Shown in pieces: positions 7,315 to 14,636 of a DNA stretch of 14,636 nt. Position numbers and translations under genes: made by a program. Source of the DNA: Thermoanaerobacterales bacterium (GTDB taxonomy: Bacteria > Actinomycetota > Acidimicrobiia > Acidimicrobiales > JACDCH01); assembly GCA_017577565.1 (NCBI GenBank), contig PKRH01000089.1:1-14636 (forward strand), given 5' to 3'. The notes under the pieces were generated by a model. The model saw only the letters and a program-made list of their open reading frames with translations, was not told where the DNA came from and ran no database searches. Numbering within the stretch: position 1 is the stretch's first letter; the number at the start of each line of letters is the position of its first letter.

Positions 7315-7883
7315 CGTCCCGGGCCGCGACGCTCGTCGCCCGCACGCGCTCGGTCGAGGAGACGCGGGAGCTCGCCGCGGCGGTCGCCCGCGTGGCCCAG
7401 CCGGGCGACCTCGTCCTGCTGTCGGGGGACCTCGGCGCCGGCAAGACGGCGTTCGTGCAGGGGTTCGGGCGCGGCCTCGGCGTCACCGAGCCGATCACCA
7501 GCCCGACCTTCACGCTGGCCCAGCAGTACGAGGGGCGGCTGACCGTCCACCACCTCGACGTCTACCGGCTCGACCAGCTCGGCGAGGTGGCCGACCTCGG
7601 CCTCGCCGAGCTGCTCGACGACGGCGGGGTCGTGCTCATCGAGTGGGGCGACGCCATCCTGCCCGTCCTGCCGAACGACCACCTCGAGGTGCGGCTCGTC
7701 TACGGCGACCCGGGCGACGGCGAGGACGACCGCCGCATCCTCGTCCGCCCGGTGGGGCCCAGCTGGGCCGCCCGCCAGGTGTCGCTGCTCGAGGCGCTCG
7801 CGCCGTGGGCGGTGGCGCCGGCCGACGCCGGCGGCGAGGGGACCGGCCCCGAGGCCGAGACGGGTGGGGCGGCGCCGTGCTGA
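7311..7883 (+). CDS. tsaE: tRNA threonylcarbamoyladenosine biosynthesis ATPase TsaE
   Basis: P-loop ATPase that works with TsaB and TsaD to transfer threonylcarbamoyl to A37 of ANN-decoding tRNAs (t6A). The protein has 190 residues. The Walker A motif GDLGAGKT is at 39-46, with Lys45 and Thr46 binding nucleotide. It is followed by the family signatures SPTFTLAQQY, HHLDVYRL and VVLIEWGD. The region after about residue 150 is an extra, weakly conserved tail (GPSWAARQVSLLEAL, then Gly/Ala/Glu-rich), making this protein somewhat longer than the roughly 150-residue E. coli enzyme. The GTG at 7311 has no clear Shine-Dalgarno sequence. It interlocks with the stop of a possible upstream ORF, which could supply ribosomes by coupling. 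The end overlaps the tsaB start by 7 nt. Cytoplasmic. Confidence 0.95.
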   Translation: MTSRAATLVARTRSVEETRELAAAVARVAQPGDLVLLSGDLGAGKTAFVQGFGRGLGVTEPITSPTFTLAQQYEGRLTVHHLDVYRLDQLGEVADLGLAELLDDGGVVLIEWGDAILPVLPNDHLEVRLVYGDPGDGEDDRRILVRPVGPSWAARQVSLLEALAPWAVAPADAGGEGTGPEAETGGAAPC

Positions 7884-8638
7884 TCCTCGGCATCACCACG
7901 TCGACCATGCAGGTGGGCGCCGCCATCGGCGGCCACGAGGGCGTGCTGGCCTCCGTCCACTCCAGCCGGGGCAAGCGCCACGCCGAGACGCTGACCCCCG
8001 CCATCGACTTCCTGCGCCGCCAGGCCCGCGTCGACCTCGACGAGATCGGCTGCGTGGCCGTCGACGTCGGCCCCGGGCTGTTCACCGGGCTGCGGGTCGG
8101 CATCGCCTCGGCCAAGGCGATCGCCCACGCCCTGCGGGTGCCGATGGTCGGCGTCAGCAGCCTCGACCTCGTCGCCTTCCCGGTGCGCTGGACGCCCCGG
8201 CTCGTCGTGGCGGCCATCGACGCCCGCCGGGGAGAGCTGTTCACCGCGTCGTACCGCCAGGTGCCCGGCGGCCTCCAGCGCCTGGACGACTACCGGGTCG
8301 CCCGGCCCGACGACCTGGCCGGCGACCTCGAGGCCACGGGCGAGGACGTGCTGCTCGTCGGCGACGGCGCGCTGCGCTACCAGGCCGCGTTCGAGGAGCT
8401 CAGCCGGGTCGAGCTCGCCGACCAGGGCCTGGCCTACCCGTCGGCGGGCTCGCTGGTGCAGCTCGCCCACGCCCGGGCGCTGCGCGAGGACTTCGTGCAG
8501 CCGTGGGACCTCGAGCCGCTCTACCTGCGCCGCCCCGACGCCGAGATCAACTGGACCACCCGCGACGGCCGGGTGCGCGACGGCGGCGTCGTGCCCGACG
8601 GGCTGCCGGGGGACGTCGCGGGCCCGACCGGGGGGTGA
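7877..8638 (+). CDS. tsaB: tRNA threonylcarbamoyladenosine biosynthesis protein TsaB
   Basis: Non-catalytic ASKHA-fold partner of TsaD, needed to assemble the t6A-forming TsaB-TsaD-TsaE complex. It has 253 residues from the GTG at 7877. The N-terminus reads LILGITTST, the first phosphate-loop-like strand of the fold. GPGLFTGLRVG (65-75) is the family hallmark, followed by SAKAIAHAL and VGVSSLDLVA, AAIDARRGELFTASY, and a C-terminal YLRRPDAEINW typical of TsaB. The start was chosen because it places the first strand at the N-terminus and overlaps the tsaE stop by 7 nt; longer in-frame extensions would lie inside tsaE. The last 20 or so residues are Gly/Asp-rich and probably disordered. Co-transcribed with its functional partners tsaE and tsaD, with rimI between. 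Confidence 0.95.
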   Translation: MLILGITTSTMQVGAAIGGHEGVLASVHSSRGKRHAETLTPAIDFLRRQARVDLDEIGCVAVDVGPGLFTGLRVGIASAKAIAHALRVPMVGVSSLDLVAFPVRWTPRLVVAAIDARRGELFTASYRQVPGGLQRLDDYRVARPDDLAGDLEATGEDVLLVGDGALRYQAAFEELSRVELADQGLAYPSAGSLVQLAHARALREDFVQPWDLEPLYLRRPDAEINWTTRDGRVRDGGVVPDGLPGDVAGPTGG

Positions 8639-8648
8639 CCGCACCGCC

Positions 8649-9218
8649 ATGGCCCGGCCGCTGCCCGACCCCGCCGGCGACCCCCGGGAGCTCGAGGTCC
8701 GCATCTCGCCGATGCGGCGCCGGCACCTGCGGGCCGTGCTCCGCATCGAGCACCAGGTCTACCCCCGCCCGTGGAGCTTCGGCGTCTTCCTGTCCGAGAT
8801 CGGCCAGCGCACCAGCCGGCTCTACGTCGTGGCCCGGGTGGCGGGGGAGGTCGTCGGCTACGCCGGCATGATGCAGGCGGTCGACGACGCCCACATCACG
8901 ACCGTCGCGGTCGACCCCGCCTGGCAGCGGCACCGGATCGCCACCCGCATGCTGCTCGTGCTGGCGCGGGGCGCGATCGCCCGCGGCTGCGCCAACCTGA
9001 CCCTCGAGGTGCGGATGAGCAACTCCGGTGCCCAGGCCCTCTACCAGCGGTTCGGCTTCGTGCCGGCCGGCGTGCGCCGCGGCTACTACCCCGAGACCCG
9101 GGAGGACGCCCTGGTGATGTGGGCCAACGACATCGGCACACCCGAGTACGCGGCGCGCCTCGCCGACATCGAGCGCGAGGTCCCGGGCCGCACGATCGTC
9201 GACGGGGGGTGGCTGTGA
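8649..9218 (+). CDS. rimI: Ribosomal protein S18-alanine N-acetyltransferase (GNAT)
   Basis: GNAT-fold enzyme expected to acetylate the N-terminal alanine of ribosomal protein S18 using acetyl-CoA. It has 189 residues, with about 15 extra at the start and a C-terminal extension after LVMWANDI. Visible features are the N-terminal ISPMRRRHLRAVLRIEHQVYPRPWS (RimI substrate region), GYAGMMQAVDDAHITTVAVDPAWQ, and the catalytic pair Glu120 and Tyr132, whose 12-residue spacing is that of E. coli RimI E103 and Y115. The acetyl-CoA loop reads Q93-R-H-R-I-A98, so the usual glycine of the Q/R-x-x-G-x-G/A motif is replaced by Arg96. The ATG at 8649 lies 10 nt after the tsaB stop, with a G-rich stretch at 8630-8635 as a weak ribosome binding site. 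rimI between tsaB and tsaD is the standard bacterial arrangement. Exact substrate is inferred from context. Confidence 0.92.
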   Translation: MARPLPDPAGDPRELEVRISPMRRRHLRAVLRIEHQVYPRPWSFGVFLSEIGQRTSRLYVVARVAGEVVGYAGMMQAVDDAHITTVAVDPAWQRHRIATRMLLVLARGAIARGCANLTLEVRMSNSGAQALYQRFGFVPAGVRRGYYPETREDALVMWANDIGTPEYAARLADIEREVPGRTIVDGGWL

Positions 9219-9263
9219 CGCCCGGGCCCGTGGCCGCCGGTTCGCACCCGCCCCACCCGGCGC

Positions 9264-9269
9264 GGGAGG
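9264..9269 (+). promoter_or_regulatory. Ribosome binding site favouring the 9278 start of tsaD
   Basis: GGGAGG lies 8 nt before the GTG at 9278, an ideal spacing. It supports that start over the in-frame GTG at 9215, which merely overlaps the rimI stop. Confidence 0.6.
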
Positions 9270-9277
9270 CTCGTGCG

Positions 9278-10294
9278 GTGGGCGACCGCATCCTCGCCAT
9301 CGAGACGTCCTGCGACGAGACCGCCGCCGCGGTGGTCGAGCGGGCGACGCACGTCCGCTCGTCGGTGGTGGCCAGCCAGATCGACCGGCACGCCCGCTAC
9401 GGCGGCGTCGTGCCGGAGATCGCCAGCCGGGCGCACGTCGAGATGCTCGTGCCCGTCGTCGCCGAGGCGCTGGTCGAGGCGGGCGTCGCCGACGACGAGA
9501 TCGACGCCGTGGCCGCCACCGTCGGCCCCGGCCTGGTGGGCTCGCTGCTCGTCGGGGTGAGCGCGGCCAAGGCGCTGGCGCTCGTCTGGGACGTGCCGTT
9601 CGTGGCGGTCAACCACCTGGAGGGGCACCTGTACGCCGCCTTCCTCGAGGAGCCCGACCTCGAGCTGCCGGTCGTCGTGCTGCTCGTGTCGGGCGGGCAC
9701 ACGCTGCTCGTCCACATGGAGGACCACGGCCGCTACCGGCTGCTCGGCTCGACCATCGACGACGCCGCCGGCGAGGCCTTCGACAAGGTCGCCCGCTTCC
9801 TCGGGCTCGGCTACCCGGGCGGGCCGGTCATCGACCGGCTGGCGGCCGAGGGCGACCCGACGGCCATCGCCTTCCCCCGGGGGATGCTCGACCGCACCGG
9901 GGAGGACCGCTACGCGTTCAGCTTCAGCGGCCTGAAGACCGCGGTCGTCAACCACGTGCGCCGCCACCCCGACGTGTCGACGGCGGACGTGGCCGCCAGC
10001 TTCCAGGACGCGGTCGTCGACGTGCTCGTCACCAAGGCCCGCCGGGCGGCGCGCGAGGTGGGCGCCAAGGGCCTCGTCCTCGGCGGGGGCGTGGCCGCCA
10101 ACAGCGCGCTGCGGTCCCGCTGGGTGGAGGCGTGCGAGGAGGACGGCATCCGGCCCTTCGTGCCGAGCCGGGCGATGTGCACCGACAACGCCGCGATGAT
10201 CGCGGCGGCGGCCTGGTGGCGGCTGCGGTCGGACGGCCCCTCGCCCCTCGACACCGGGGCGACGCCCAACCTCCGCCTGCCGCTGGCCGGGTGA
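9278..10294 (+). CDS. tsaD: tRNA N6-adenosine threonylcarbamoyltransferase TsaD
   Basis: Catalytic subunit of the t6A complex; transfers threonylcarbamoyl from its AMP adduct to N6 of A37 in tRNA. It has 338 residues from the GTG at 9278, matching the usual length. The family motifs appear in order: ILAIETSCDETAAAVV, ARYGGVVPEIASRAHVE, TVGPGLVGSLLVGVSAAKAL, the metal-binding NHLEGH with His113 and His117 (E. coli H111 and H115), VSGGHT, DDAAGEAFDKVAR, YPGGPVIDRLA, FSFSGLKTAVV, GGGVAANSALR and CTDNAAMIA with Asp303 (E. coli D300). All metal and nucleotide residues look intact. The alternative GTG at 9215 would add 21 Pro/Ala-rich residues and give a GTGA overlap with rimI. I prefer 9278 because of its ribosome binding site. 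It ends the tsaE-tsaB-rimI-tsaD unit. Confidence 0.95.
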   Translation: MGDRILAIETSCDETAAAVVERATHVRSSVVASQIDRHARYGGVVPEIASRAHVEMLVPVVAEALVEAGVADDEIDAVAATVGPGLVGSLLVGVSAAKALALVWDVPFVAVNHLEGHLYAAFLEEPDLELPVVVLLVSGGHTLLVHMEDHGRYRLLGSTIDDAAGEAFDKVARFLGLGYPGGPVIDRLAAEGDPTAIAFPRGMLDRTGEDRYAFSFSGLKTAVVNHVRRHPDVSTADVAASFQDAVVDVLVTKARRAAREVGAKGLVLGGGVAANSALRSRWVEACEEDGIRPFVPSRAMCTDNAAMIAAAAWWRLRSDGPSPLDTGATPNLRLPLAG

Positions 10295-10313
10295 GGGGGC
10301 ACCGCACGGCAGG

Positions 10314-10319
10314 TAGGGT
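10314..10319 (+). promoter_or_regulatory. Possible -10 box (TAGGGT) for the phosphatase gene
   Basis: TAGGGT fits TANNNT and lies 20 nt after the tsaD stop and 46 nt before the chosen phosphatase start. The best -35 candidate 17 nt upstream, GTGAGG (10291-10296), matches TTGACA weakly. It would give a leader of about 40 nt. Confidence 0.3.
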
Positions 10320-10365
10320 CGCCGAGTCGAGTCGCAGCCGATCGAGCGGGGGAGGCGCAGGAGGC

Positions 10366-12000
10366 GTGCGCACGAGCGAGCCGGCGGGAGCGGGTGGGCC
10401 GTTGATCGACCGGCGCAGCTTCCTCGTGGGTCTCGCGGCCACGGCGCTGGCGGCCGGGTGCAGCAGCTCGCCGGAGGAGGAGGAGACGGGCACCTCGCTG
10501 GAGGCCGAGGGGGACGTGCCGCCGGACACGGCGGCCGAGCTCCCGCCGGTCCCGCCCGACCTGCCCGAGGAGGTGTTCGCCCTCGGGGTGGCGTCCGGCG
10601 ACCCGCTGCCCGACTCGGTCGTCCTCTGGACCCGGATCGTCAGCGACCCCCTGGCCGACGACGGGGGCGTCCCGGCCCAGCCGCTGCCGGTCGGCTGGGA
10701 GGTGGCCCGCGACCGGGCCTTCGACGACGTCGTCGCCTCGGGCGACGCCGTGGCCGAGCCGGCGCTCGCCCACTCGGTGCACGTCGACGCCTCGGGCCTC
10801 GAGCCCGACACCTGGTACTGGTACCGCTTCACCGTGGGCGACCGGACCAGCCCGGTCGGCCGGACCCGCACGGCCCCGGCGTCGGGCGCCGAGGTCGAGC
10901 GGCTGCGGTTCGCCTTCGCCTCCTGCCAGGACTACGAGGCCGGCCACTACACGGCGCACGAGCACCTGTCCCGGGAGGACGTCGACCTCGTGCTCTTCCT
11001 CGGCGACTACATCTACGAGCACCCGCCGGGGCGGGGCGGGGTGCGACGGCACCGGTCGGCCGCGCCGGTCGACCTCGCCGGCTACCGGCGGCGCTACGGC
11101 GAGGTCAAGGCCGACCCCGCGCTGCAGGCGGCGCACGCCCACGCGCCGTGGCTGTGCACCTGGGACGACCACGAGGTCGAGGGCAACTACGCCGGCGGCC
11201 ACCCCGGCGACCCCGACGGCGACGAGGAGGCGTTCCGGGCCCGCCGGGAGGCCGCCTACCAGGCCTGGTACGAGCACATGCCGGTGCGGGCCGCGCCGCC
11301 CGACGACGGCGGCATCACCGTGCACCGGTCGCTCGACTGGGGCGACCTGGCCCGGTTGTACCTGCTCGACGGCCGCCAGCACCGCAGCGACCAGCCCTGC
11401 GACGCCCCCGGCGACGTCGGCCCGGCCTGCGCCGAGCGGGGCGACCCGGACCGCACGATGCTCGGCGCCGAGCAGGAGGCGTGGCTGGAGGACCAGCTGG
11501 CCGGCAGCCGGGCGCGCTGGAACGTCGTCGGCCAGCAGACCGTCCTCACCGCCAACCCGCTCGCCGCCCCGGGGACGCCGTACAACCTCGACCAGTGGGA
11601 CGGCTACCCGGCGGCCCGCCGCCGGCTCGTCGACCGGCTGCGGGAGGTCGACAACCCGGTCGTGCTCTCCGGCGACGTCCACGCCAGCTGCGTGTGCGTC
11701 GTCACCGCCGACCCGCAGGACCCGACCTCGCCGCCGGCGGTCCCCGAGCTCGTCGGCACCTCGATCACCTCGGAGTTCCCGGCGCGCTGGGCGCCGCTCG
11801 TCCGGGCCGCGGCGGAGGCCCTGCCCACGATCCGCTACCTCGAGGTCGAGCGGCGGGGCTACGTCGTGTGCGAGCTGACGCCCGAGGAGCTGACCGCGTC
11901 GTTCCGGTACGTCTCGACGACGGCCGCCCCGGAGGCCACCATCGAGACCGGCGCGCGCTGGGTGGTGCGCGCCGGCGACCCGGAGCCGCAGCCCGCCTGA
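10366..12000 (+). CDS. phoD: PhoD-family alkaline phosphatase/phosphodiesterase, predicted Tat lipoprotein
   Basis: Secreted PhoD-type metallophosphatase expected to release phosphate from organic esters outside the cell. It has 544 residues. The N-terminus has a twin-arginine motif DRRSFLV (R16-R17), a hydrophobic stretch and AAGC with Cys32 as a likely lipidation site, then an acidic Ser/Glu linker. The PhoD N-domain is seen as LGVASGDPLPDSVVLWTRI. The catalytic domain has FASCQDYEAGHY (Cys187), LFLGDYIYEH (Asp214, Tyr217), WDDHEVEGN (Asn274) and VVLSGDVHAS (Asp437, His439). These match the Fe/Ca ligand set known for B. subtilis PhoD (C124, D157, Y160, N216, D412, H414). Start choice is uncertain: GTG 10366 has GGGGGAGG 11 nt upstream, while TTG 10402 would give a shorter signal peptide. 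It lies between the t6A genes and groES with its own possible promoter and looks functionally unrelated to both. Confidence 0.9.
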   Translation: MRTSEPAGAGGPLIDRRSFLVGLAATALAAGCSSSPEEEETGTSLEAEGDVPPDTAAELPPVPPDLPEEVFALGVASGDPLPDSVVLWTRIVSDPLADDGGVPAQPLPVGWEVARDRAFDDVVASGDAVAEPALAHSVHVDASGLEPDTWYWYRFTVGDRTSPVGRTRTAPASGAEVERLRFAFASCQDYEAGHYTAHEHLSREDVDLVLFLGDYIYEHPPGRGGVRRHRSAAPVDLAGYRRRYGEVKADPALQAAHAHAPWLCTWDDHEVEGNYAGGHPGDPDGDEEAFRARREAAYQAWYEHMPVRAAPPDDGGITVHRSLDWGDLARLYLLDGRQHRSDQPCDAPGDVGPACAERGDPDRTMLGAEQEAWLEDQLAGSRARWNVVGQQTVLTANPLAAPGTPYNLDQWDGYPAARRRLVDRLREVDNPVVLSGDVHASCVCVVTADPQDPTSPPAVPELVGTSITSEFPARWAPLVRAAAEALPTIRYLEVERRGYVVCELTPEELTASFRYVSTTAAPEATIETGARWVVRAGDPEPQPA

Positions 12001-12025
12001 CCGGGGCGCTGACCTGGCCCGATGT

Positions 12026-12052
12026 CTGGCACTCGGGGGTTGCGACTGCTAA
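12026..12052 (+). promoter_or_regulatory. Upstream CIRCE-like operator (degenerate)
   Basis: CTGGCACTC, 9 nt, then GACTGCTAA. The left arm differs from the CIRCE consensus TTAGCACTC at positions 1 and 3; the right arm differs from GAGTGCTAA at one position, the same substitution as in the downstream copy. Arm length and 9-nt spacing are exact. It lies 43 bp upstream of the second operator, about four helical turns, and overlaps the likely -35 region, so HrcA bound here could block RNA polymerase. Confidence 0.6.
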
Positions 12053-12069
12053 GGGGCAGTGCGTAGGGT
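12040..12069 (+). promoter_or_regulatory. Probable groESL promoter
   Basis: TTGCGA (12040-12045, four of six matches to TTGACA) and TAGGGT (12064-12069, TANNNT) are separated by 18 nt. The predicted start near 12076 falls inside the downstream CIRCE element, the normal geometry for an HrcA-repressed groE promoter. It gives a leader of about 80 nt before the groES ATG. Confidence 0.55.
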
Positions 12070-12095
12070 TAGCACTCGAACAGGGTGACTGCTAA
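12069..12095 (+). promoter_or_regulatory. CIRCE operator (HrcA-binding) of groESL
   Basis: TTAGCACTC, 9 nt, then GACTGCTAA: the classic CIRCE inverted repeat with a perfect left arm, exact spacing and one mismatch in the right arm (C for G at position 3). Flanking GGG (12066-12068) and CCC (12096-12098) extend the symmetry to 12-bp arms. CIRCE is the binding site of the heat-shock repressor HrcA, so groESL is predicted to be heat-inducible through HrcA. hrcA itself is not in the window. Confidence 0.88.
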
Positions 12096-12102
12096 CCCGC
12101 TC

Positions 12103-12126
12103 GGGTCAGTCCACACAGGGTCAGTC
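12103..12126 (+). repeat. Short direct repeat in the groES leader
   Basis: GGGTCAGTC occurs at 12103-12111 and again at 12118-12126, one start 15 nt after the other, in the untranslated leader between CIRCE and the ribosome binding site. A related GGGTGACTG lies at 12083-12091. No function is known to me. Confidence 0.5.
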
Positions 12127-12141
12127 AACACCAGCGCCAAC

Positions 12142-12146
12142 GGAGG
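12142..12146 (+). promoter_or_regulatory. groES ribosome binding site
   Basis: GGAGG lies 10 nt before the ATG at 12157. It supports that start over an in-frame GTG at 12085 that falls inside the CIRCE operator. Confidence 0.65.
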
Positions 12147-12156
12147 CGACGCACAG

Positions 12157-12447
12157 ATGCCACTGCAGCCCCTCGATGATCGAATCGTCGTGAAGCCCGC
12201 CGAGAGCGAGGAGACCACGGCGAGCGGCCTGGTCATCCCCGACACCGCGAAGGAGAAGCCGCAGCAGGGCGAGGTCATCGCCGTGGGCCCGGGCAAGCGG
12301 TCCGAGCAGACGGGCGAGATCATCCCCATCGGTGTCAACGTCGGCGACACCGTCCTGTACAGCAAGTACGGCGGCACCGAGGTGACCGTCGACGGCGAGG
12401 ACGTCCTCGTGCTCTCCGCACGTGACGTGCTCGCCATCGTGAAGTGA
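12157..12447 (+). CDS. groES: Co-chaperonin GroES (Hsp10)
   Basis: Seven-membered lid of the GroEL folding chamber. It has 96 residues, the usual length. It begins MPLQPLDDRIVVKPAESEETTASGLVIPDTAKEKPQQGEV in family order; the mobile loop that docks on GroEL corresponds to about residues 16-32 (SEETTASGLVIPDTAKE). VIAVGPG, VGDTVLYSKYGGTEV and the closing VLSARDVLAIVK complete the beta-barrel. The ATG at 12157 follows GGAGG, and an upstream GTG at 12085 is rejected because it lies in the operator. Two CIRCE-like sites and a promoter lie just upstream, so heat-shock control by HrcA is predicted. groEL follows after 7 nt in the same operon. Cytoplasmic. Confidence 0.97.
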   Translation: MPLQPLDDRIVVKPAESEETTASGLVIPDTAKEKPQQGEVIAVGPGKRSEQTGEIIPIGVNVGDTVLYSKYGGTEVTVDGEDVLVLSARDVLAIVK

Positions 12448-12454
12448 GCAGGTA

Positions 12455-14089
<1,635 letters not shown>

Positions 14090-14102
14090 CCACCTGGTGC
14101 CC

Positions 14103-14128
14103 GTGCGCCCCGCGCCGCGGGGCCGCAC
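14103..14128 (+). terminator. First hairpin after groEL
   Basis: CCCCGC (14108-14113), a 3-nt loop, and GCGGGG (14117-14122) form a perfect stem. Outer arms GTGCG (14103-14107) and CGCAC (14124-14128) extend it with one bulged C. It lies 13 nt after the groEL stop. No T-tract follows, as is common in GC-rich actinobacteria. Confidence 0.45.
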
Positions 14129-14142
14129 ACCACGACCATCGC

Positions 14143-14180
14143 CGGCAGGGCCCGCCGCCGTCGGGTGGCGGGCCCTGCCG
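14143..14180 (+). terminator. Strong hairpin terminator of the groESL operon
   Basis: GGCAGGGCCCGCC (14144-14156) and GGCGGGCCCTGCC (14167-14179) are exact 13-bp reverse complements. One further outer C-G pair, an inner G-U and two inner C-G pairs give a 17-bp stem closed by a GTCG tetraloop. It is the strongest hairpin I noticed in the window and sits between groEL and the next gene. There is no T-tract, so it is a probable but not classical intrinsic terminator. Confidence 0.7.
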
Positions 14181-14217
14181 CGCCCGGGGACGGGGTGGTG
14201 GCACCCGCGGATCGGTC

Positions 14218-14223
14218 TACGGT
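14218..14223 (+). promoter_or_regulatory. Possible -10 box (TACGGT) of a near-leaderless transcript
   Basis: TACGGT fits TANNNT and ends 8 nt before the ATG at 14232, placing the predicted start site about 1-2 nt before the start codon. It lies downstream of the groEL terminator, where a new promoter is expected. Confidence 0.4.
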
Positions 14224-14231
14224 GGCGCCCG

Positions 14232-14636
14232 ATGTCCGTGCAGGAGCGGGTGGGGCCGGTGGCGGCCGGCCCGGACGTCGGCGGGCCGGAGCCAGGCGCG
14301 CCCGGGCGGCCGTGGGCCGGGTCGCGGGTGCGCCGGTCGGTCGCGTGGTCGCTGGTGGTGCCGGCGGCGCTGTGGCTGGCCGTGCGCGCCACCGGCGTCG
14401 GGGCGGGCACGCCGGTGGAGACCGTCGTGGTGTTCACGCCGTACGTCGGCCTGGCCAGCCTCGCCGTCGTCGTCGCGGCGGCGCTGCTGCGGGTCCGGGG
14501 CGCCCTGGCGGCCGCCGTCGGCTGCTGCGCCGGCTACGCCGCCGTGCTCGCGCCGCAGGCCGTGCCGGGGCCCGACCCGTCGCCCGCCCCCTACGGGCCC
14601 GAGCTGCGGGTCATGACCGCCAACGTCCAGTACGGC
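14232..14636 (+). CDS. Membrane-anchored endonuclease/exonuclease/phosphatase-family protein (3' partial)
   Basis: Only the first 135 codons are in the window. The N-terminus is a Gly/Pro-rich cytoplasmic stretch of about 35 residues, then three hydrophobic segments at roughly 37-52, 65-86 and 91-108, each long enough to cross the membrane. A Pro-rich linker follows, then LRVMTANVQYG at 125-135. That motif is the first strand of the endonuclease/exonuclease/phosphatase (DNase I-like) fold, with Asn131 as the expected metal-site residue. Proteins with three helices followed by this domain are common in actinobacteria and are usually of unknown substrate. The catalytic domain would be outside the membrane or cell if the topology is N-in with three helices. 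The start is the ATG after a TANNNT box; no ribosome binding site is seen. Family assignment rests on one motif plus architecture. Confidence 0.7.
   Translation, partial: MSVQERVGPVAAGPDVGGPEPGAPGRPWAGSRVRRSVAWSLVVPAALWLAVRATGVGAGTPVETVVVFTPYVGLASLAVVVAAALLRVRGALAAAVGCCAGYAAVLAPQAVPGPDPSPAPYGPELRVMTANVQYG

Noticed and set aside
7643..7876. N-terminal extension of tsaB inside tsaE
   Set aside because: The extra residues are Arg/Pro/Gly-rich and precede the first strand of the fold, which normally starts the protein.
9215..9217. GTG start for tsaD overlapping the rimI stop
   Set aside because: It would add 21 Pro/Ala-rich residues not typical of TsaD, whereas GTG 9278 has a well-spaced GGGAGG and gives the standard length. 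It remains possible.
10132..10365. N-terminal extension of the phosphatase inside tsaD
   Set aside because: It would bury the twin-arginine signal more than 90 residues in, and it overlaps the tsaD coding region.
9910..11682. Minus-strand open frame of 590 codons opposite tsaD and phoD
   Set aside because: Low-complexity Val/Gly/Arg/Ala composition with no domain, opposite two genes with full catalytic motif sets.
12085..12087. GTG start for groES
   Set aside because: It lies inside the CIRCE operator and would add 24 residues foreign to GroES; ATG 12157 has a ribosome binding site.

Overview
This window comes from a very GC-rich bacterium. Third codon positions are almost always G or C, GTG starts are frequent, and long spurious reading frames run through every gene in other frames. 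The gene order (glmS-type gene, acpS, nnrD/E, alr, tsaE, tsaB, rimI, tsaD, groES, groEL) is the conserved actinobacterial housekeeping block. The extended GlmS-like protein and the actinobacterial TANNNT -10 boxes next to start codons suggest a deep-branching actinobacterium, possibly Acidimicrobiia. That placement is inference.

Layout, all on the + strand: (1) 1-3462, a 5'-truncated, very large GlmS/SIS-domain amidotransferase-like protein. (2) 3470-3859, acpS. (3) 3872-5236, bifunctional NAD(P)H-hydrate repair enzyme. (4) 5236-6348, alanine racemase. (5) 6360-7274, P1/S58-family Ntn peptidase. (6) 7311-10294, the t6A/ribosomal-modification block tsaE-tsaB-rimI-tsaD. (7) 10366-12000, a PhoD-type phosphatase with a Tat-lipoprotein signal. 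(8) 12001-12156, a groESL control region with two CIRCE-type operators. (9) 12157-14089, groES-groEL. (10) 14103-14180, two hairpins. (11) 14232 to the window end, the start of a membrane-anchored endonuclease/exonuclease/phosphatase-family protein.

Functionally, the left part supplies cell-wall and lipid precursors (glucosamine-6-phosphate chemistry, acyl carrier protein activation, D-alanine) and NAD(P)H repair. The middle part makes the t6A tRNA modification (TsaB/D/E) and carries the RimI acetyltransferase. The right part is the chaperonin operon. Genes are tightly packed, with stop/start overlaps at nnrD-alr, tsaE-tsaB and possibly rimI-tsaD.

The most interesting signals are not the gene identities. 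They are: (a) two tandem CIRCE-like operators before groES with identical geometry, (b) a predicted leaderless nine-codon upstream ORF that contains a perfect hairpin and ends in a GTGA overlap with the tsaE start, (c) a GlmS-like enzyme in which the sugar-isomerase catalytic residues appear conserved but the last one is displaced by a large insertion and followed by about 195 extra residues, and (d) repeated TANNNT boxes 7-9 nt before start codons. I see no RNA genes, insertion sequences, CRISPR arrays or phage genes, and no stretch over 300 bases lacks a gene.
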